The position numbers and the translations under genes were made by a program. 64,000 nt of DNA, taken from Planctomycetaceae bacterium. Lineage in GTDB: Bacteria; Planctomycetota; Planctomycetia; Planctomycetales; Planctomycetaceae. The DNA is taken from NCBI GenBank assembly GCA_002724315.1, contig PBOJ01000038.1:1-64000 (forward strand). Direction: 5' to 3'. Shown here in pieces: positions 52,023 through 61,793 of the stretch (the stretch's first letter is position 1; each line of letters begins with the position of its first letter). The notes below the pieces were generated by a model. It worked only from the letters and a program-made list of their open reading frames with translations. It ran no database searches and was not told the origin of the DNA.

Positions 52023-53459
52023 GTGACCAAAAATTCATCCGACCTCGGCTCGGCCGATGACCAGCAGGCGATGTCGTCGTTCCGCTACGCGCAGGAACTG
52101 CGACGCACCATCCGGTTCTTCGGTTCGTTTGCCGTGGCGTTCTCATTCATCTCCATTACCACGGGCATCTTCGATAATTACAAGTCACTGCTGGGGAACT
52201 CGGGTCCGGCTGGAATCTGGACCTGGCCGCTGGTCACCTGCGGACAGCTGCTGGTGGCGGTGGTCTTCGCCGAGCTCGCTTCGAAAATCCCCCTGACCGG
52301 CTACTCGTACCAGTGGGTCACCCGGCTCGCTGGACCGGCCTGGGGGTGGCTGGTCGGCTGGATCGCCGTCTGTTTCCTGGTCATCGTCGTTCCATCGGTT
52401 GACCACGTGATCGCCAACATCCTGGGACACGTCTTCGACATCCCGGCCGGTTCGCACTGGCCCAGGGTCATCGTCTGCACGGTGATCCTCCTGCAGGCGC
52501 TGGTCCACGTCCTGGGTGTCCGGCTGGCCAACGCGATCAACTCGGCCGCCGTCTTCACCGAGGTCGTGGGCATGGTGGGACTGGTTCTGGTGTTCGGGGT
52601 CCTGGCCCTGAGAGATCAGCCCGACCCGGAGATCCTGTTCCGGCCGAGCCCCCTGCCGGACGCCGGCAGCGGGCTGTTGCCGTGGCTGATGGGGTGCCTG
52701 ATGGGGGCCTACACGCTGGTCGGTTTCGAATCGGCGGCCAATCTCTCCGAGGAAACCGTCGACGCGGCTGCCACGGTCCCCCGGGCGGTCATCTGGTCGG
52801 TGGTGGTCAGCGGTGCCGTCGGCACGCTGTTCCTGGTCCTGGTGACACTCGGCATCACGGACCTCGCCGCCGTCGTGAATTCCGACTACCCGCTGCCGTT
52901 GATCATCGAGTCGAAACTGGGCAAGACCATGTCGCTGGCCTTCTTCGGACTGGTGATTGTCTCGGTCTTCGCCTGTGGCCTGATCATCATGGCCTCGGGC
53001 TCGCGACTGGTGTACGCCATGTCACGAGACGGGTTGTTCCCGGCCAGCACCCTCTTTCGTCGCATCTCGCCGGTTTCATCGGTGCCCGTCCCGGCGGTGC
53101 TGATGTTCCTGGCCCTGGGACTCCTGGTCACCTTCTCCGGTTCCATCACGGAACTGGTCCTGGCCAGCACCGTGCTGCCGGCCACGATTTACCTGATCAC
53201 TGTCGTCGCGTACCTGTCGCGGCGGTCGCAAATCACCAGCCAGTTCGGCACCTTCACGCTTGGGCGATGGGGACCGACGATCGCCATCGCCGCAGTGTGC
53301 TGGCTGATCACGATCATCACCATCCTGACCATCCCTGAGTCATTTCGGACAACGTCACTGTTGTCGCTGGGACTCTGCGCCGCGGGACTCATCCCGTGGT
53401 TTGGCTGGTTGCGCGGACGCGTGAACCGGGGCGAGGCCGGACCGCAATCTAGGTCATGA
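52023..53459 (+). CDS. APC-superfamily amino acid permease
   Basis: 478 residues from a GTG at 52023. About twelve membrane helices, beginning with the substrate-binding helix FGSFAVAFSFISITTGIFDN. It continues with LVAVVFAELASKIPLTGYSY, GYSYQWVTRLAGPAWGWLVG and MGAYTLVGFESAANLSEETV, the last being a strong APC signature for helix 6. Likely imports amino acids or amines; closest in layout to the GABA/choline-permease-like branch, which is a weak inference. Its 3' end overlaps the convergent DUF1501 gene by 11 bases. Confidence 0.85.
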   Translation: MTKNSSDLGSADDQQAMSSFRYAQELRRTIRFFGSFAVAFSFISITTGIFDNYKSLLGNSGPAGIWTWPLVTCGQLLVAVVFAELASKIPLTGYSYQWVTRLAGPAWGWLVGWIAVCFLVIVVPSVDHVIANILGHVFDIPAGSHWPRVIVCTVILLQALVHVLGVRLANAINSAAVFTEVVGMVGLVLVFGVLALRDQPDPEILFRPSPLPDAGSGLLPWLMGCLMGAYTLVGFESAANLSEETVDAAATVPRAVIWSVVVSGAVGTLFLVLVTLGITDLAAVVNSDYPLPLIIESKLGKTMSLAFFGLVIVSVFACGLIIMASGSRLVYAMSRDGLFPASTLFRRISPVSSVPVPAVLMFLALGLLVTFSGSITELVLASTVLPATIYLITVVAYLSRRSQITSQFGTFTLGRWGPTIAIAAVCWLITIITILTIPESFRTTSLLSLGLCAAGLIPWFGWLRGRVNRGEAGPQSRS

Positions 53460-54951
53460 TCTCGGTGATCGGCCGCCCGTAATCCACGTCGAGCCGCTTG
53501 CGACCCGGAATTTCAAGCCGCCGCGAGTCCAGCCCCAGCAGGTGCAGAACCGTGGCGTGCAGGTCGGTGACGTAGTGCGGATGCTCGATCGCGTGGAATC
53601 CCAGTTCGTCGGTCCGCCCGTGGATCACTCCCCGCTTCACGCCCGCTCCGGCCAGCCAGACGGTGAACCCGTGCGGGTGATGGTCGCGGCCGGTGAACTT
53701 CTGCTTGGTGTCGCGGACCTCCAGCCCCGGAGTCCGGCCGAACTCGGTGCAACAGACTACCAGCGTGTCGTCCCACAACCCCCGCTGTTTCAGGTCCTTC
53801 AGCAGCCCGGCGATCGGGCGATCGACCCGAGCACACGAGCGGGCGTGGAGTTCCTGCAACTTGTTGTGCGAATCCCATTCTCCGTAATCGCTGAGATAGA
53901 CCAGCGAATACCGCACCCCCCGCTCGGCCAGTCGTCGAGCCGCCAGCAACCGGCGTCCGTAGACAGCGGTGGTCTTGTTGTCGATTCCATACAGCTTCTG
54001 CGTAGCCGTGGTTTCCCCGGCCAGGTTCACCGCTTCCGGCACTGACCTCTGCATACGGTACGCCAGTTCATATGCCTTGATCCGGGCCCGCACGTCGGCG
54101 TCCTCGGGGTACTCGACCGCGGTCAACCTGTTCAGACGATTGATGAAATCGAACTGGTTCCTCTGCTCGGTCGCCAGCACGCCCGGGCGGCGACGTCCGA
54201 ACGGCAACGGGTCCCCGGGATCCAGCGACAACTCGACTCCCGAATGGACCGGCCCCAGGTAGTTGGCGTCGAAATTCCAGCGGACCCGCGTGTCCTTGTA
54301 CTTGCCCAGGAAGACGAACGAGGGCAGGTTCTCGTTGCCGGTGCCCAGGCCGTAGTGGATCCACGACCCCAGCACCGGCTCGGGAGGATCCAGCTTGTGG
54401 CGGCCGTGGTGCATCTGGAACTCGGCGTTGTGGTCGTTGTCGGTCGTGTACATCGACCGCACGAAGGCCATGTCGTCGACGCAGGTGGCCAACTCGGGCC
54501 ACCAGTCAGTGATGCCGATCCCCAGTTCCCCGTAGCGGCGAAAACCGACCTGCATGGGAAAAATCTTCGCGTGGGGTCGCGGGCCGCCGATCACGTCTCG
54601 CGACCGCAACTCGAACAGCGGGTTCTTCAGCGGGTTCGGCAAAGGGGTCTGTTCGTAGGTCTTGTCGGCGTACTTGTTGAGTGCCGGTTTCGGATCCCAT
54701 GTCTCCATCTGGCTGTAGCCGCCAGAGAGAAAGATCCAGATGACGTTCTTGGCCCGGGGAACGTGGTGTGGTCGCCCGTCGGGAACGACATAAGCTTTCC
54801 CGTGCGGATCCCCGTTGCCCTCGGCAGCGACCCCGTCGCGATGCAACATCGCGCCCAGGGCCAGCCCGGTGAAGCCCAGGCCCACATCCGCGAGGAACTC
54901 GCGACGGGGTCCACAGCACCTGGCCTGGTCAGTGGGACGGACATCGTTCAT
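53449..54951 (-). CDS. DUF1501 protein paired with the DUF1549/DUF1553 protein
   Basis: 500 residues. A Tat-like leader (GPRREFLADVGLGFTGLALG) lacks a second typical motif residue but is plausible. Signatures: VIWIFLSGGYSQMETWDPKP, YTTDNDHNAEFQMHHGRHKL, LLAARRLAERGVRYSLVYLS and VVCCTEFGRTPGLEVRD. It begins 21 bases after the stop of the giant cytochrome-domain protein; this is the standard planctomycete pairing. The pair is thought to act outside the cytoplasm, perhaps in polysaccharide degradation, but no activity is proven. Confidence 0.87.
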   Translation of the reverse strand: MNDVRPTDQARCCGPRREFLADVGLGFTGLALGAMLHRDGVAAEGNGDPHGKAYVVPDGRPHHVPRAKNVIWIFLSGGYSQMETWDPKPALNKYADKTYEQTPLPNPLKNPLFELRSRDVIGGPRPHAKIFPMQVGFRRYGELGIGITDWWPELATCVDDMAFVRSMYTTDNDHNAEFQMHHGRHKLDPPEPVLGSWIHYGLGTGNENLPSFVFLGKYKDTRVRWNFDANYLGPVHSGVELSLDPGDPLPFGRRRPGVLATEQRNQFDFINRLNRLTAVEYPEDADVRARIKAYELAYRMQRSVPEAVNLAGETTATQKLYGIDNKTTAVYGRRLLAARRLAERGVRYSLVYLSDYGEWDSHNKLQELHARSCARVDRPIAGLLKDLKQRGLWDDTLVVCCTEFGRTPGLEVRDTKQKFTGRDHHPHGFTVWLAGAGVKRGVIHGRTDELGFHAIEHPHYVTDLHATVLHLLGLDSRRLEIPGRKRLDVDYGRPITEIMT

Positions 54952-54972
54952 GGTTTCATTCCACGCGTCGGG

Positions 54973-57771
54973 TCAACGGATCGTCAGGAAATCGGTGTGA
55001 CTGAACAGGGCCTGGACCAGGCTCTCCCGGGCTCGCTGTCCATGATCGGTCGCAGGTGGTACCGGCACCTGTTTGGGATCGACGGCCAGTTCAGACGGCT
55101 TGGCTCCGGAGAAGACATCGGCCTGTCGCTCCAGAAACTCGAGGCTCGCTTCCCGCTCGGCCGACGAGGGCCTGCGAGCCAGCACCTGGCGGAACGCCGC
55201 ATCCACAAACGCGGGATCGTCCATCGGTGTGACCGCCAGCCGTCCAGCCAGCAACCGGCCCTGCCTCAATGAGAGTTCGCTGTTGACCATGGCCAGGGCC
55301 TGCTGGGGACGTACGCTTTGGGTTCGGAGGTAGCAGTCGCAGGGATCGGCGGCATCGAAGAGATCCAGGAACGACATTCGTCCTTCACCATGGTGATCAA
55401 AATAGACGCTTCGTCGTGGCGTGGTCAGGCCCCGGTTTTGAGGGATCTCGCGGCCACCGATCCGGCCATCGAGGCTCCCGGAGATCCGCAGCACGCTGTC
55501 ACGTACCACCTCGGCCTCCATCCGCGACGGCGAGAAACGCCACAACGAGATGTTGTCCGGGTCGCGAGCGAAATTGGGGTGGTCGGTCGACCCGGTTCGT
55601 GACGTGGTGCGGTAAGTGCGGCTGGTGACGATCAGCCGGTGAATCGGCTTCATGCGCCAACCCCGCTCCATGAACTCCACGGCCAGCCAGTCGAGCAGGC
55701 CGGGATGAGTCGGACGGTCACCGTTGTTGCCGAAGTTCTCGGTCGAGGCCACGATCGCTCGTCCGAAGTGACGGCCCCAGATGTGGTTGACCGCCACGCG
55801 GGCCGTCAGCGGATTGTCACGGCTGGCGATCCAACGGGCCAGGGCGGTCCGGCGGCCCGTGCTGGTTCGGGCGTACTGGTGGGAAAAGAGCGTGTAATTG
55901 CTCGCACCCGATGCGATGGCCTTCTCCCGTGCTTTTTCCGCTGCGGTCACGGCTGCAGCGGTGGTCGCCGCCGTCTTTTCGACCGCGGTCATCGCCGCCT
56001 TCAACTTGGCGTCGGTGGGCTTGCCGGACAGGGCCAACCGGGCCGCAACAACGGCTCGGCGGGCCCGGGCAGATTCCACTCGGGCCATGGCCACTCTCGC
56101 CTCGTGTTCGATCCGAACGGCCTGGCGAGCCACCTGGTCGGCATCCCCGTCATGGCCCAGGTACCGCACATCATCGGCGTGGATTCGGGCCTCGACGGCT
56201 GACACCTTCAGCACCGCCGCCTGCATGTTTGCTTCATCGACAACCAGTGTCAGTCGGGCCTGTTCCAGTTTTCTGCGAGCGGACTCCGATCCGTTGTCGG
56301 AAATCAACCCGGCCTGGGCCTCGGCCACCAGCCGCCGGGCGAAAGCCAGCACACCGCGTTTCTCAGCCAGTTCCTTCTGCACCCCCTGCCGCGCCTCCTG
56401 CCGCACGAAGTCCTTCAGGCCCGGGTACCAGGCCCGTGGCGGCAACTGGACAGCCTCGACCTTCCATTCGGCACCACCCAGGAACCCGGGACCGCCAGGA
56501 GAGATCGGAGGACGGCCGGGAATGATGTTTCTCGATTCTCCCTTGCTGTAAACAAACGTCTGGGCGTCGAGTTTTTCGTCACAGATCCGCACCATACCGA
56601 CGGTCAGAGGCTTGTACGGCTTGCCGTACTTGTACTTGGGGTACACGCCCGGATCAGCCTCGCCGGGGACCCGGTCGTGGCGAACCTCGATCGGCTCGAA
56701 CGTCGCCCGCATGCGGAAATAATCGACCTGTGTCAGCGGGTCGTACTTGTGGTCGTGGCAATGGCAGCAGTTGAAGGTCAGTCCCAGGAACGCCTTGCCG
56801 GTGTGTTCAATGTTGTCCTTCAGCCACGTGTTGTAATTCCAGCGATAGAAGTTGCGAATGATGAACCCGGTGGCCACCAGGTTCTCGTCGTCATCGCCGG
56901 CCACCTCGTCGGCCGCCAGCATCTCGACAATCATCCGGTCGTAACTCTTGTCGTTGTTGACCGAGCGAATGATCCAGTCACGCCACCGCCAGATCTGCCC
57001 GTAACTGTTCAGCGAATCGGGCACCTTGCGGCGACCGTACCAGTCGCTGTAACGCCAGACGTCCATCCAGTGACGTCCCCAGCGTTCGCCGTACCGCGGA
57101 CTTTCCAGCAACCGGTCCACCACCCGTTCGTAGGCTCCCGGCGCGGTGTCGGCCGCGAACTCGGCCTGTTCGCTCATCGTCGGTGGCACGCCGACCAAGT
57201 CGAGATAGACCCGGCGCAACAGTGTGGCCGCCGAGGCCTCGGGGAGGCGTTTCACACCGCGTTTCCGCAACCCGGCGGCAACAAAATCGTCGATCCGGTT
57301 GTAGCTCTCCGCCGACAAGTCAACCGGCTGCCTGGCAGGAGCCCGAAAAGCCCAGTGAGCCTTCGGATCGGCCTGGGGAGCCTCGTCGTCGGGCGAGACC
57401 GCTCCCTGCCGGATCCACTCGACCAGCAAACGAACCTGTTCGGGTTTCAGCGGCTGGCCCTTGCCCTCCGGGGGCATCCGCAGCGACTCGTCGTCGGTCC
57501 GCAACCGCTCCAGCAACGGGCTCTTCTCCGGCTGACGCGGAATCACCACCGGACCGCTCTCGCCTCCCTTGCGAACCAGGACCCCGGTATCCAGCCGCAA
57601 CCCACTCTCCTGCTTCAACGCGCCGTGGCAGGCGTAACAGTGTGCCGCCAGGATCGGCTTGATCCGCTTCTCATAATCGACCGGACCGGCAGCCGACGCG
57701 GTCGCACCACCGGCGGCCGACACGAGTACCAGGGCGATTTTCAGGAAATGACTTTGCACAGGAATTCCCAT
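54973..57771 (-). CDS. Planctomycete cytochrome-c (PSCyt1)/DUF1549/DUF1553 protein
   Basis: 932 residues from the ATG at 57771; the frame extends to 57861. The signal peptide ends GGATASA. The heme site is PILAAHCYACHGALKQESG (CxxCH). DUF1549 covers about residues 150-370: RRVYLDLVGVPPTMSEQAEF, GERWGRHWMDVWRYSDWYG, and a second CHCHD-containing site in TFNCCHCHDHKYDPLTQVDY. A strongly helical, Ala/Glu/Arg-rich coiled-coil insert lies at about residues 490-640. DUF1553 follows (LARWIASRDNPLTARVAVNH, RMKPIHRLIVTSRTYRTTSR, SLWRFSPSRMEAEVVRDSVL). Pairs with the DUF1501 gene downstream. Confidence 0.93.
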   Translation of the reverse strand: MGIPVQSHFLKIALVLVSAAGGATASAAGPVDYEKRIKPILAAHCYACHGALKQESGLRLDTGVLVRKGGESGPVVIPRQPEKSPLLERLRTDDESLRMPPEGKGQPLKPEQVRLLVEWIRQGAVSPDDEAPQADPKAHWAFRAPARQPVDLSAESYNRIDDFVAAGLRKRGVKRLPEASAATLLRRVYLDLVGVPPTMSEQAEFAADTAPGAYERVVDRLLESPRYGERWGRHWMDVWRYSDWYGRRKVPDSLNSYGQIWRWRDWIIRSVNNDKSYDRMIVEMLAADEVAGDDDENLVATGFIIRNFYRWNYNTWLKDNIEHTGKAFLGLTFNCCHCHDHKYDPLTQVDYFRMRATFEPIEVRHDRVPGEADPGVYPKYKYGKPYKPLTVGMVRICDEKLDAQTFVYSKGESRNIIPGRPPISPGGPGFLGGAEWKVEAVQLPPRAWYPGLKDFVRQEARQGVQKELAEKRGVLAFARRLVAEAQAGLISDNGSESARRKLEQARLTLVVDEANMQAAVLKVSAVEARIHADDVRYLGHDGDADQVARQAVRIEHEARVAMARVESARARRAVVAARLALSGKPTDAKLKAAMTAVEKTAATTAAAVTAAEKAREKAIASGASNYTLFSHQYARTSTGRRTALARWIASRDNPLTARVAVNHIWGRHFGRAIVASTENFGNNGDRPTHPGLLDWLAVEFMERGWRMKPIHRLIVTSRTYRTTSRTGSTDHPNFARDPDNISLWRFSPSRMEAEVVRDSVLRISGSLDGRIGGREIPQNRGLTTPRRSVYFDHHGEGRMSFLDLFDAADPCDCYLRTQSVRPQQALAMVNSELSLRQGRLLAGRLAVTPMDDPAFVDAAFRQVLARRPSSAEREASLEFLERQADVFSGAKPSELAVDPKQVPVPPATDHGQRARESLVQALFSHTDFLTIR

Positions 57772-57871
57772 CGAGCGTGCAGTCCAACGATCTCTTCGAG
57801 ACACTATCTTCTCACATTGTCCGAACCTCTGCCAAGCAGCATTCCCACAACCCGGATCCAAGGACCAAGCG

Positions 57872-58747
57872 ATGACCAGTCGAGCCGCTACCGAGTACCG
57901 TTACGAGAAACTGACCTGGCCGGAAATCAACGATGCGATCGGTGCCAACCAGGTCTGCGTCGTCCCGTGCGGCGCGGTCGAGCAGCACGGTGATCACCTG
58001 CCACTGGATGTCGACCTGGTCTGTCCCGGCGGGATCGCCCGGGGTGTCGGCCAGGCTCACCCCGACAAGATGCTGGTGTTGCCAACGATCGCCTACGGGT
58101 ATACCGGTCACGTGATGGACTTTCCCGGCACCATCAACACGCACTACCAGACCTTCATCCAACAGGTACTCGACGTCACCAAATCGCTGGCCTACCACGG
58201 ATTCAAAAAGATCATCCTGCTCAACGGACATGGGTCGAACATGCCAAATCTCGACCTGGCCGCACGCCGAACCAACCTGGAAACCGACGCCGAATGCATC
58301 CTCGTGGCGTGGTGGCATTTGCTTTCGATCGACCCCGACTTTCTGCCCGGCTGGCGCGAGAGCACATTCCCCGGCGGGATGTCACACGCCTGTGAACTCG
58401 AGACATCTCTGTACCTGTTTCTCGAGGGTGACCATGTTCGCACCGATCGGGTCCACAACCACATCAGCACGCTCAACGACGGCAATCCCTACATCTGGGG
58501 TGATCTGCTGGCGAAGGGCCCGGCCGCGCTGACATCCTGGACCAGTACCTATTCGCCCCGGGGGGTGATGGGAGAACCCGAACTGGCCACCGCCGAGAAG
58601 GGCGAAGAGGTGTACAACGAATCGGTCAAACAACTTTCGGGGATCGTCGAATTCTTCCGTGACCGCCCCCGCGCATCCCGTACCCGCCACCAGGATCCCC
58701 CACCAACGATGCCGATTCCCTGGGGACAACACGACCCGACAGCCTGA
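57872..58747 (+). CDS. Creatininase-family amidohydrolase
   Basis: 291 residues. Metal-site motifs of the family: CGAVEQHGDHLPLDVD, ILLNGHGSNMPN and MSHACELETSLYLF. Start LTWPEINDAIGANQVCVVPC is typical. Relatives include creatinine amidohydrolase, MftE peptidases and riboflavin/F420-pathway hydrolases; the substrate here cannot be told. Divergent from the PSCyt1 gene with 100 bases between starts. Confidence 0.9.
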   Translation: MTSRAATEYRYEKLTWPEINDAIGANQVCVVPCGAVEQHGDHLPLDVDLVCPGGIARGVGQAHPDKMLVLPTIAYGYTGHVMDFPGTINTHYQTFIQQVLDVTKSLAYHGFKKIILLNGHGSNMPNLDLAARRTNLETDAECILVAWWHLLSIDPDFLPGWRESTFPGGMSHACELETSLYLFLEGDHVRTDRVHNHISTLNDGNPYIWGDLLAKGPAALTSWTSTYSPRGVMGEPELATAEKGEEVYNESVKQLSGIVEFFRDRPRASRTRHQDPPPTMPIPWGQHDPTA

Positions 58748-58784
58748 ACCAGGCCCCTCGGCCAACCCTTTCCGGAGCATGCTG

Positions 58785-60722
58785 ATGTCACCACTCACAG
58801 GTTCTCGTCTCAGCGGTTGCCGTCAGCTGTTCCTGCTGGCCAGCCTCTGGACAACCGCCGTCGCAAATCCCGCAACCGTCGAGGCCTCCGAGTGGATCTC
58901 GGCACTCGACGAAAAACGTGTCATGCGAACCGGCGACTGGGCACCGGACCGCTTCCGCTTCGCCGAGGTGGCGTCACTGCGGACATCCGAGAACCGTGCC
59001 CGTTTGGTGCTGAGCTTCGAAGGCACCGGTTTCTCCATTCGGCTCGGAGGCCACAACGTCCCGGCCTACGGACCTCCCAATCTCGGCCGACTGGACATCA
59101 CCATCGACGGACACTTCGCCCGCACCATCCGTCCCATGGGGACACCTCGTGAACTGGTCGTGGCCGAGGGCCTGGAGAAAGGCCGGCACGAGATCCGAAT
59201 CACGCACCGACCCAACGGGGAGAAATCCGGATGCCGCATCGAGGGTTTTCGCACCTGGAAAAAACCCCACGGCCACCTGAACTTCCGGCTCTCGGGAGAT
59301 CAGAATGCGTTCCTTGTCGACGCGAGAGCCGTGCTGTCCCGCGGCAAGACCGTGGTCCGCAATGTGCTGGTCCGCAACTGGCTGACCGGACAGTGCGGGC
59401 TGGCCGGACTGCCTCCCGGAGATGATTACTCCCTCGCACTCACGGCCAACGGCTGGTCAACAGAGACGATCAAGCCGATCAAGATCATGGCCGGCAAGAC
59501 ACGCTGGCGACAGCCGGTCTACATGCAGAGACGAGCCGAGACGGTGATCCACCGATTCCGATTTCCACGGCTCAACCAGCAGGCCATCCGGCGACCAGGC
59601 GAAACGTTCCGGGCTCGCTTCCTGGGCTTCGACGCCAAGATTGACTCGGTCCGACTGGTCCGCACTGTCGGGCCGGCGGTCATATCGCGGAAGGTCGAGT
59701 TCCAGGAAGACATCGCGGCCAAGTACTACTACGACCGCGAAGTCGTGGCGACCTTGCCCGACGACATGCCACCGGGCCTCTACGATCTGTTCGTCAACGT
59801 CACCGGTGGACGAAGAACCGGCAGCTGTCGTTCACCCCGCAGCGTGCACGTGGTCACCGCGTACCCGCGCGATCCGGTCCTGGTCACCTTCGGCCACCTG
59901 GACACATCGGCTCAGTATCAGGCCGAGTACCTGGAGCGACTGGCCGGAATCTGCAACCTGGTCGGGGCCGACCTGGTGCTTTCCAGCAACGCCTGCAATC
60001 CGGCCTATGTCTCGGGTTCGCTCTCCCGCCTCCAGGTCCCCTACGTGGTCAACTTCGGCAATCACCAGTTCCCCGGTCACGAAGCCTGGTTCGGTGACCC
60101 GGTGGGACGAATCGACTTCGGCCCGCAAATCAGCGTACTCAACTTCGGTCACCCCTGGCACATCGGTACCGAAAGAGCCGACCGGTTGCTCGGGGAGCGG
60201 CGAGCGGCGGAGATGAAGATCATCAACGCCTTCGAGGCCAATGCGCCGGTCGAATTCTTCGATCGTCACCAGGTCCGCATGATCCACGATGGACACGGAA
60301 CCGGCACCAAGGTGATGGACGTCGGGGCCACACCCACCCGGAGGATCGGCAAGTCGAATTCGATCAGCTTCCGCGTGGTCCGTCTGAAAGACAACCGGGT
60401 GGTCACCTGCACGTATGACGGCCACGAGACCGCCCCGGTGCCGTTCTCGCGATCGGAAACGTCGCCGGTGAAAGCCCGGTTCCTGGCCCCAAACGACGGA
60501 ACCCGCTCGTCAAATTCCGCAATGGTCACCAACCGGCTCAAGGACGCTTTCCCCAATGGACGCGTGACTTTCTTGATGCCGGCGGGAGAATATACGGTCG
60601 GCAACGCGCGGGTCGAATCCAGTACAAACAGCGACGACGGCCGTCATGTGGTGCTGGTGACCCGGCTCGACATCCCCGCCAGTGGCGAGGTCCGGGTGAC
60701 AGTCCAACCCCGCAGCAAGTGA
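58785..60722 (+). CDS. Secreted protein with a degenerate metallophosphoesterase-like domain
   Basis: 645 residues from the ATG at 58785 with GGAG seven bases upstream; an ATG at 58779 is also in frame. Signal peptide LFLLASLWTTAVANPATVEA. The first domain (about residues 35-150) is a beta-sandwich of the SGNH-esterase/carbohydrate-binding kind (LVLSFEGTGFSIRLGGHNVP, LDITIDGHFARTIR). The last half follows a metallophosphoesterase path with most metal residues changed: FGHLDTSAQYQ at motif I, SSNACNP where GDxxD is expected, and GNHQFPG (residues 425-431) instead of GNHD. Likely a non-catalytic relative. It is followed 36 bases later by an intact metallophosphoesterase. Confidence 0.7.
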   Translation: MSPLTGSRLSGCRQLFLLASLWTTAVANPATVEASEWISALDEKRVMRTGDWAPDRFRFAEVASLRTSENRARLVLSFEGTGFSIRLGGHNVPAYGPPNLGRLDITIDGHFARTIRPMGTPRELVVAEGLEKGRHEIRITHRPNGEKSGCRIEGFRTWKKPHGHLNFRLSGDQNAFLVDARAVLSRGKTVVRNVLVRNWLTGQCGLAGLPPGDDYSLALTANGWSTETIKPIKIMAGKTRWRQPVYMQRRAETVIHRFRFPRLNQQAIRRPGETFRARFLGFDAKIDSVRLVRTVGPAVISRKVEFQEDIAAKYYYDREVVATLPDDMPPGLYDLFVNVTGGRRTGSCRSPRSVHVVTAYPRDPVLVTFGHLDTSAQYQAEYLERLAGICNLVGADLVLSSNACNPAYVSGSLSRLQVPYVVNFGNHQFPGHEAWFGDPVGRIDFGPQISVLNFGHPWHIGTERADRLLGERRAAEMKIINAFEANAPVEFFDRHQVRMIHDGHGTGTKVMDVGATPTRRIGKSNSISFRVVRLKDNRVVTCTYDGHETAPVPFSRSETSPVKARFLAPNDGTRSSNSAMVTNRLKDAFPNGRVTFLMPAGEYTVGNARVESSTNSDDGRHVVLVTRLDIPASGEVRVTVQPRSK

Positions 60723-60758
60723 CCCGGCGAGATCGACAACAGGACGGAGACTCAGAGC

Positions 60759-61781
60759 ATGACAACTCACCAGTTCACGACACCGGTCGATCGCAGAACG
60801 TTTCTTGGTCAGTCTGCCGCAGGACTGGCGGCGGTGGGTGCGGTGCCGTCGGCCGAAGCGGCGACCCGAAAGCCGATGCTTCGGTTCGGACTCAACGCCG
60901 ATCCGCACCTGCAAGGCGCTCGGCCCTCGGGTCGAGCGACCAATTTCCGGAAGTTCGTTGACCGAATGAAGACGTTCCAGCCCGAATTCGCGGTCGACCT
61001 GGGCGACTTCGGCATCCAGGTCTCCGAGGGGCAGACCACCCAGGAAATGCACGATGGACAAATCGCCGGCCTGAAATACCACCTCGACGTATTTTCCCAG
61101 CTGAAATGCCCACGCTACCACGTCATGGGCAATCACGACGTTGGCTGGTTGAAGGGAGGCGACGAGAAGATCACGGCTGCAGACCTGATCGGACGCTCGC
61201 ATCCCGGGGAGGACATCACCAAGCAGGAGTTCCTCGCCATCACCAAGATGCCGCACCGCTACTTCTCGGTCGATCACAACGGATTCCACCTGATCGTTCT
61301 CGACGCAAATAACGCCGCTGACGAGTCATCACCACCACGGGGCAAGGACGGACTGGTGGGCGGCTACTGGGTCGATGCCGCTCAGAAGGCATGGCTGGCC
61401 CGGGACCTGGAAAAGAACCGGAAGAAACCGAAGCTGGTTTTCTGTCACGAGGAACTGCACCACACTCCCGAGAAGGGTTCGGGGCAGGGCGGCGACACGC
61501 CTTTCCCGCCTGTCGGCAAGCAGAACTCCTACGTCGACAACGGCTGGGAAATCCGCAAGCTGTTTGCCGAGGATGGCCGGGTGCTGGCCTGTTTCTTTGG
61601 CCACAAGCACCGCAGCCGCTGGACCGTCTACGACGACACGCACTACCTCACGATGGCCGCCACGCATTTCAACGCGAGTTTCGCCGAGATCACGATCGCC
61701 GACACGCTGGAGATCAAGGGCTACGGCGGACAGCGCTCTTACCGACTGCCACTCCCGAAGTGGCTTACGAGAACCGGCTAG
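60759..61781 (+). CDS. Metallophosphoesterase with Tat signal
   Basis: 340 residues. Twin-arginine signal: VDRRTFLGQSAAGLAAVGAV. Calcineurin-type motifs are complete: FGLNADPHLQG (DxH), AVDLGDFGIQ (GDxx), VMGNHDVGW (GNHD), VFCHEELHH and CFFGHKHRSRW (GHxH). A periplasmic phosphatase or phosphodiesterase, exported folded with its metals. It probably forms an operon with the degenerate relative upstream. Confidence 0.9.
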   Translation: MTTHQFTTPVDRRTFLGQSAAGLAAVGAVPSAEAATRKPMLRFGLNADPHLQGARPSGRATNFRKFVDRMKTFQPEFAVDLGDFGIQVSEGQTTQEMHDGQIAGLKYHLDVFSQLKCPRYHVMGNHDVGWLKGGDEKITAADLIGRSHPGEDITKQEFLAITKMPHRYFSVDHNGFHLIVLDANNAADESSPPRGKDGLVGGYWVDAAQKAWLARDLEKNRKKPKLVFCHEELHHTPEKGSGQGGDTPFPPVGKQNSYVDNGWEIRKLFAEDGRVLACFFGHKHRSRWTVYDDTHYLTMAATHFNASFAEITIADTLEIKGYGGQRSYRLPLPKWLTRTG

Positions 61782-61793
61782 TCGGCGCGGTCC

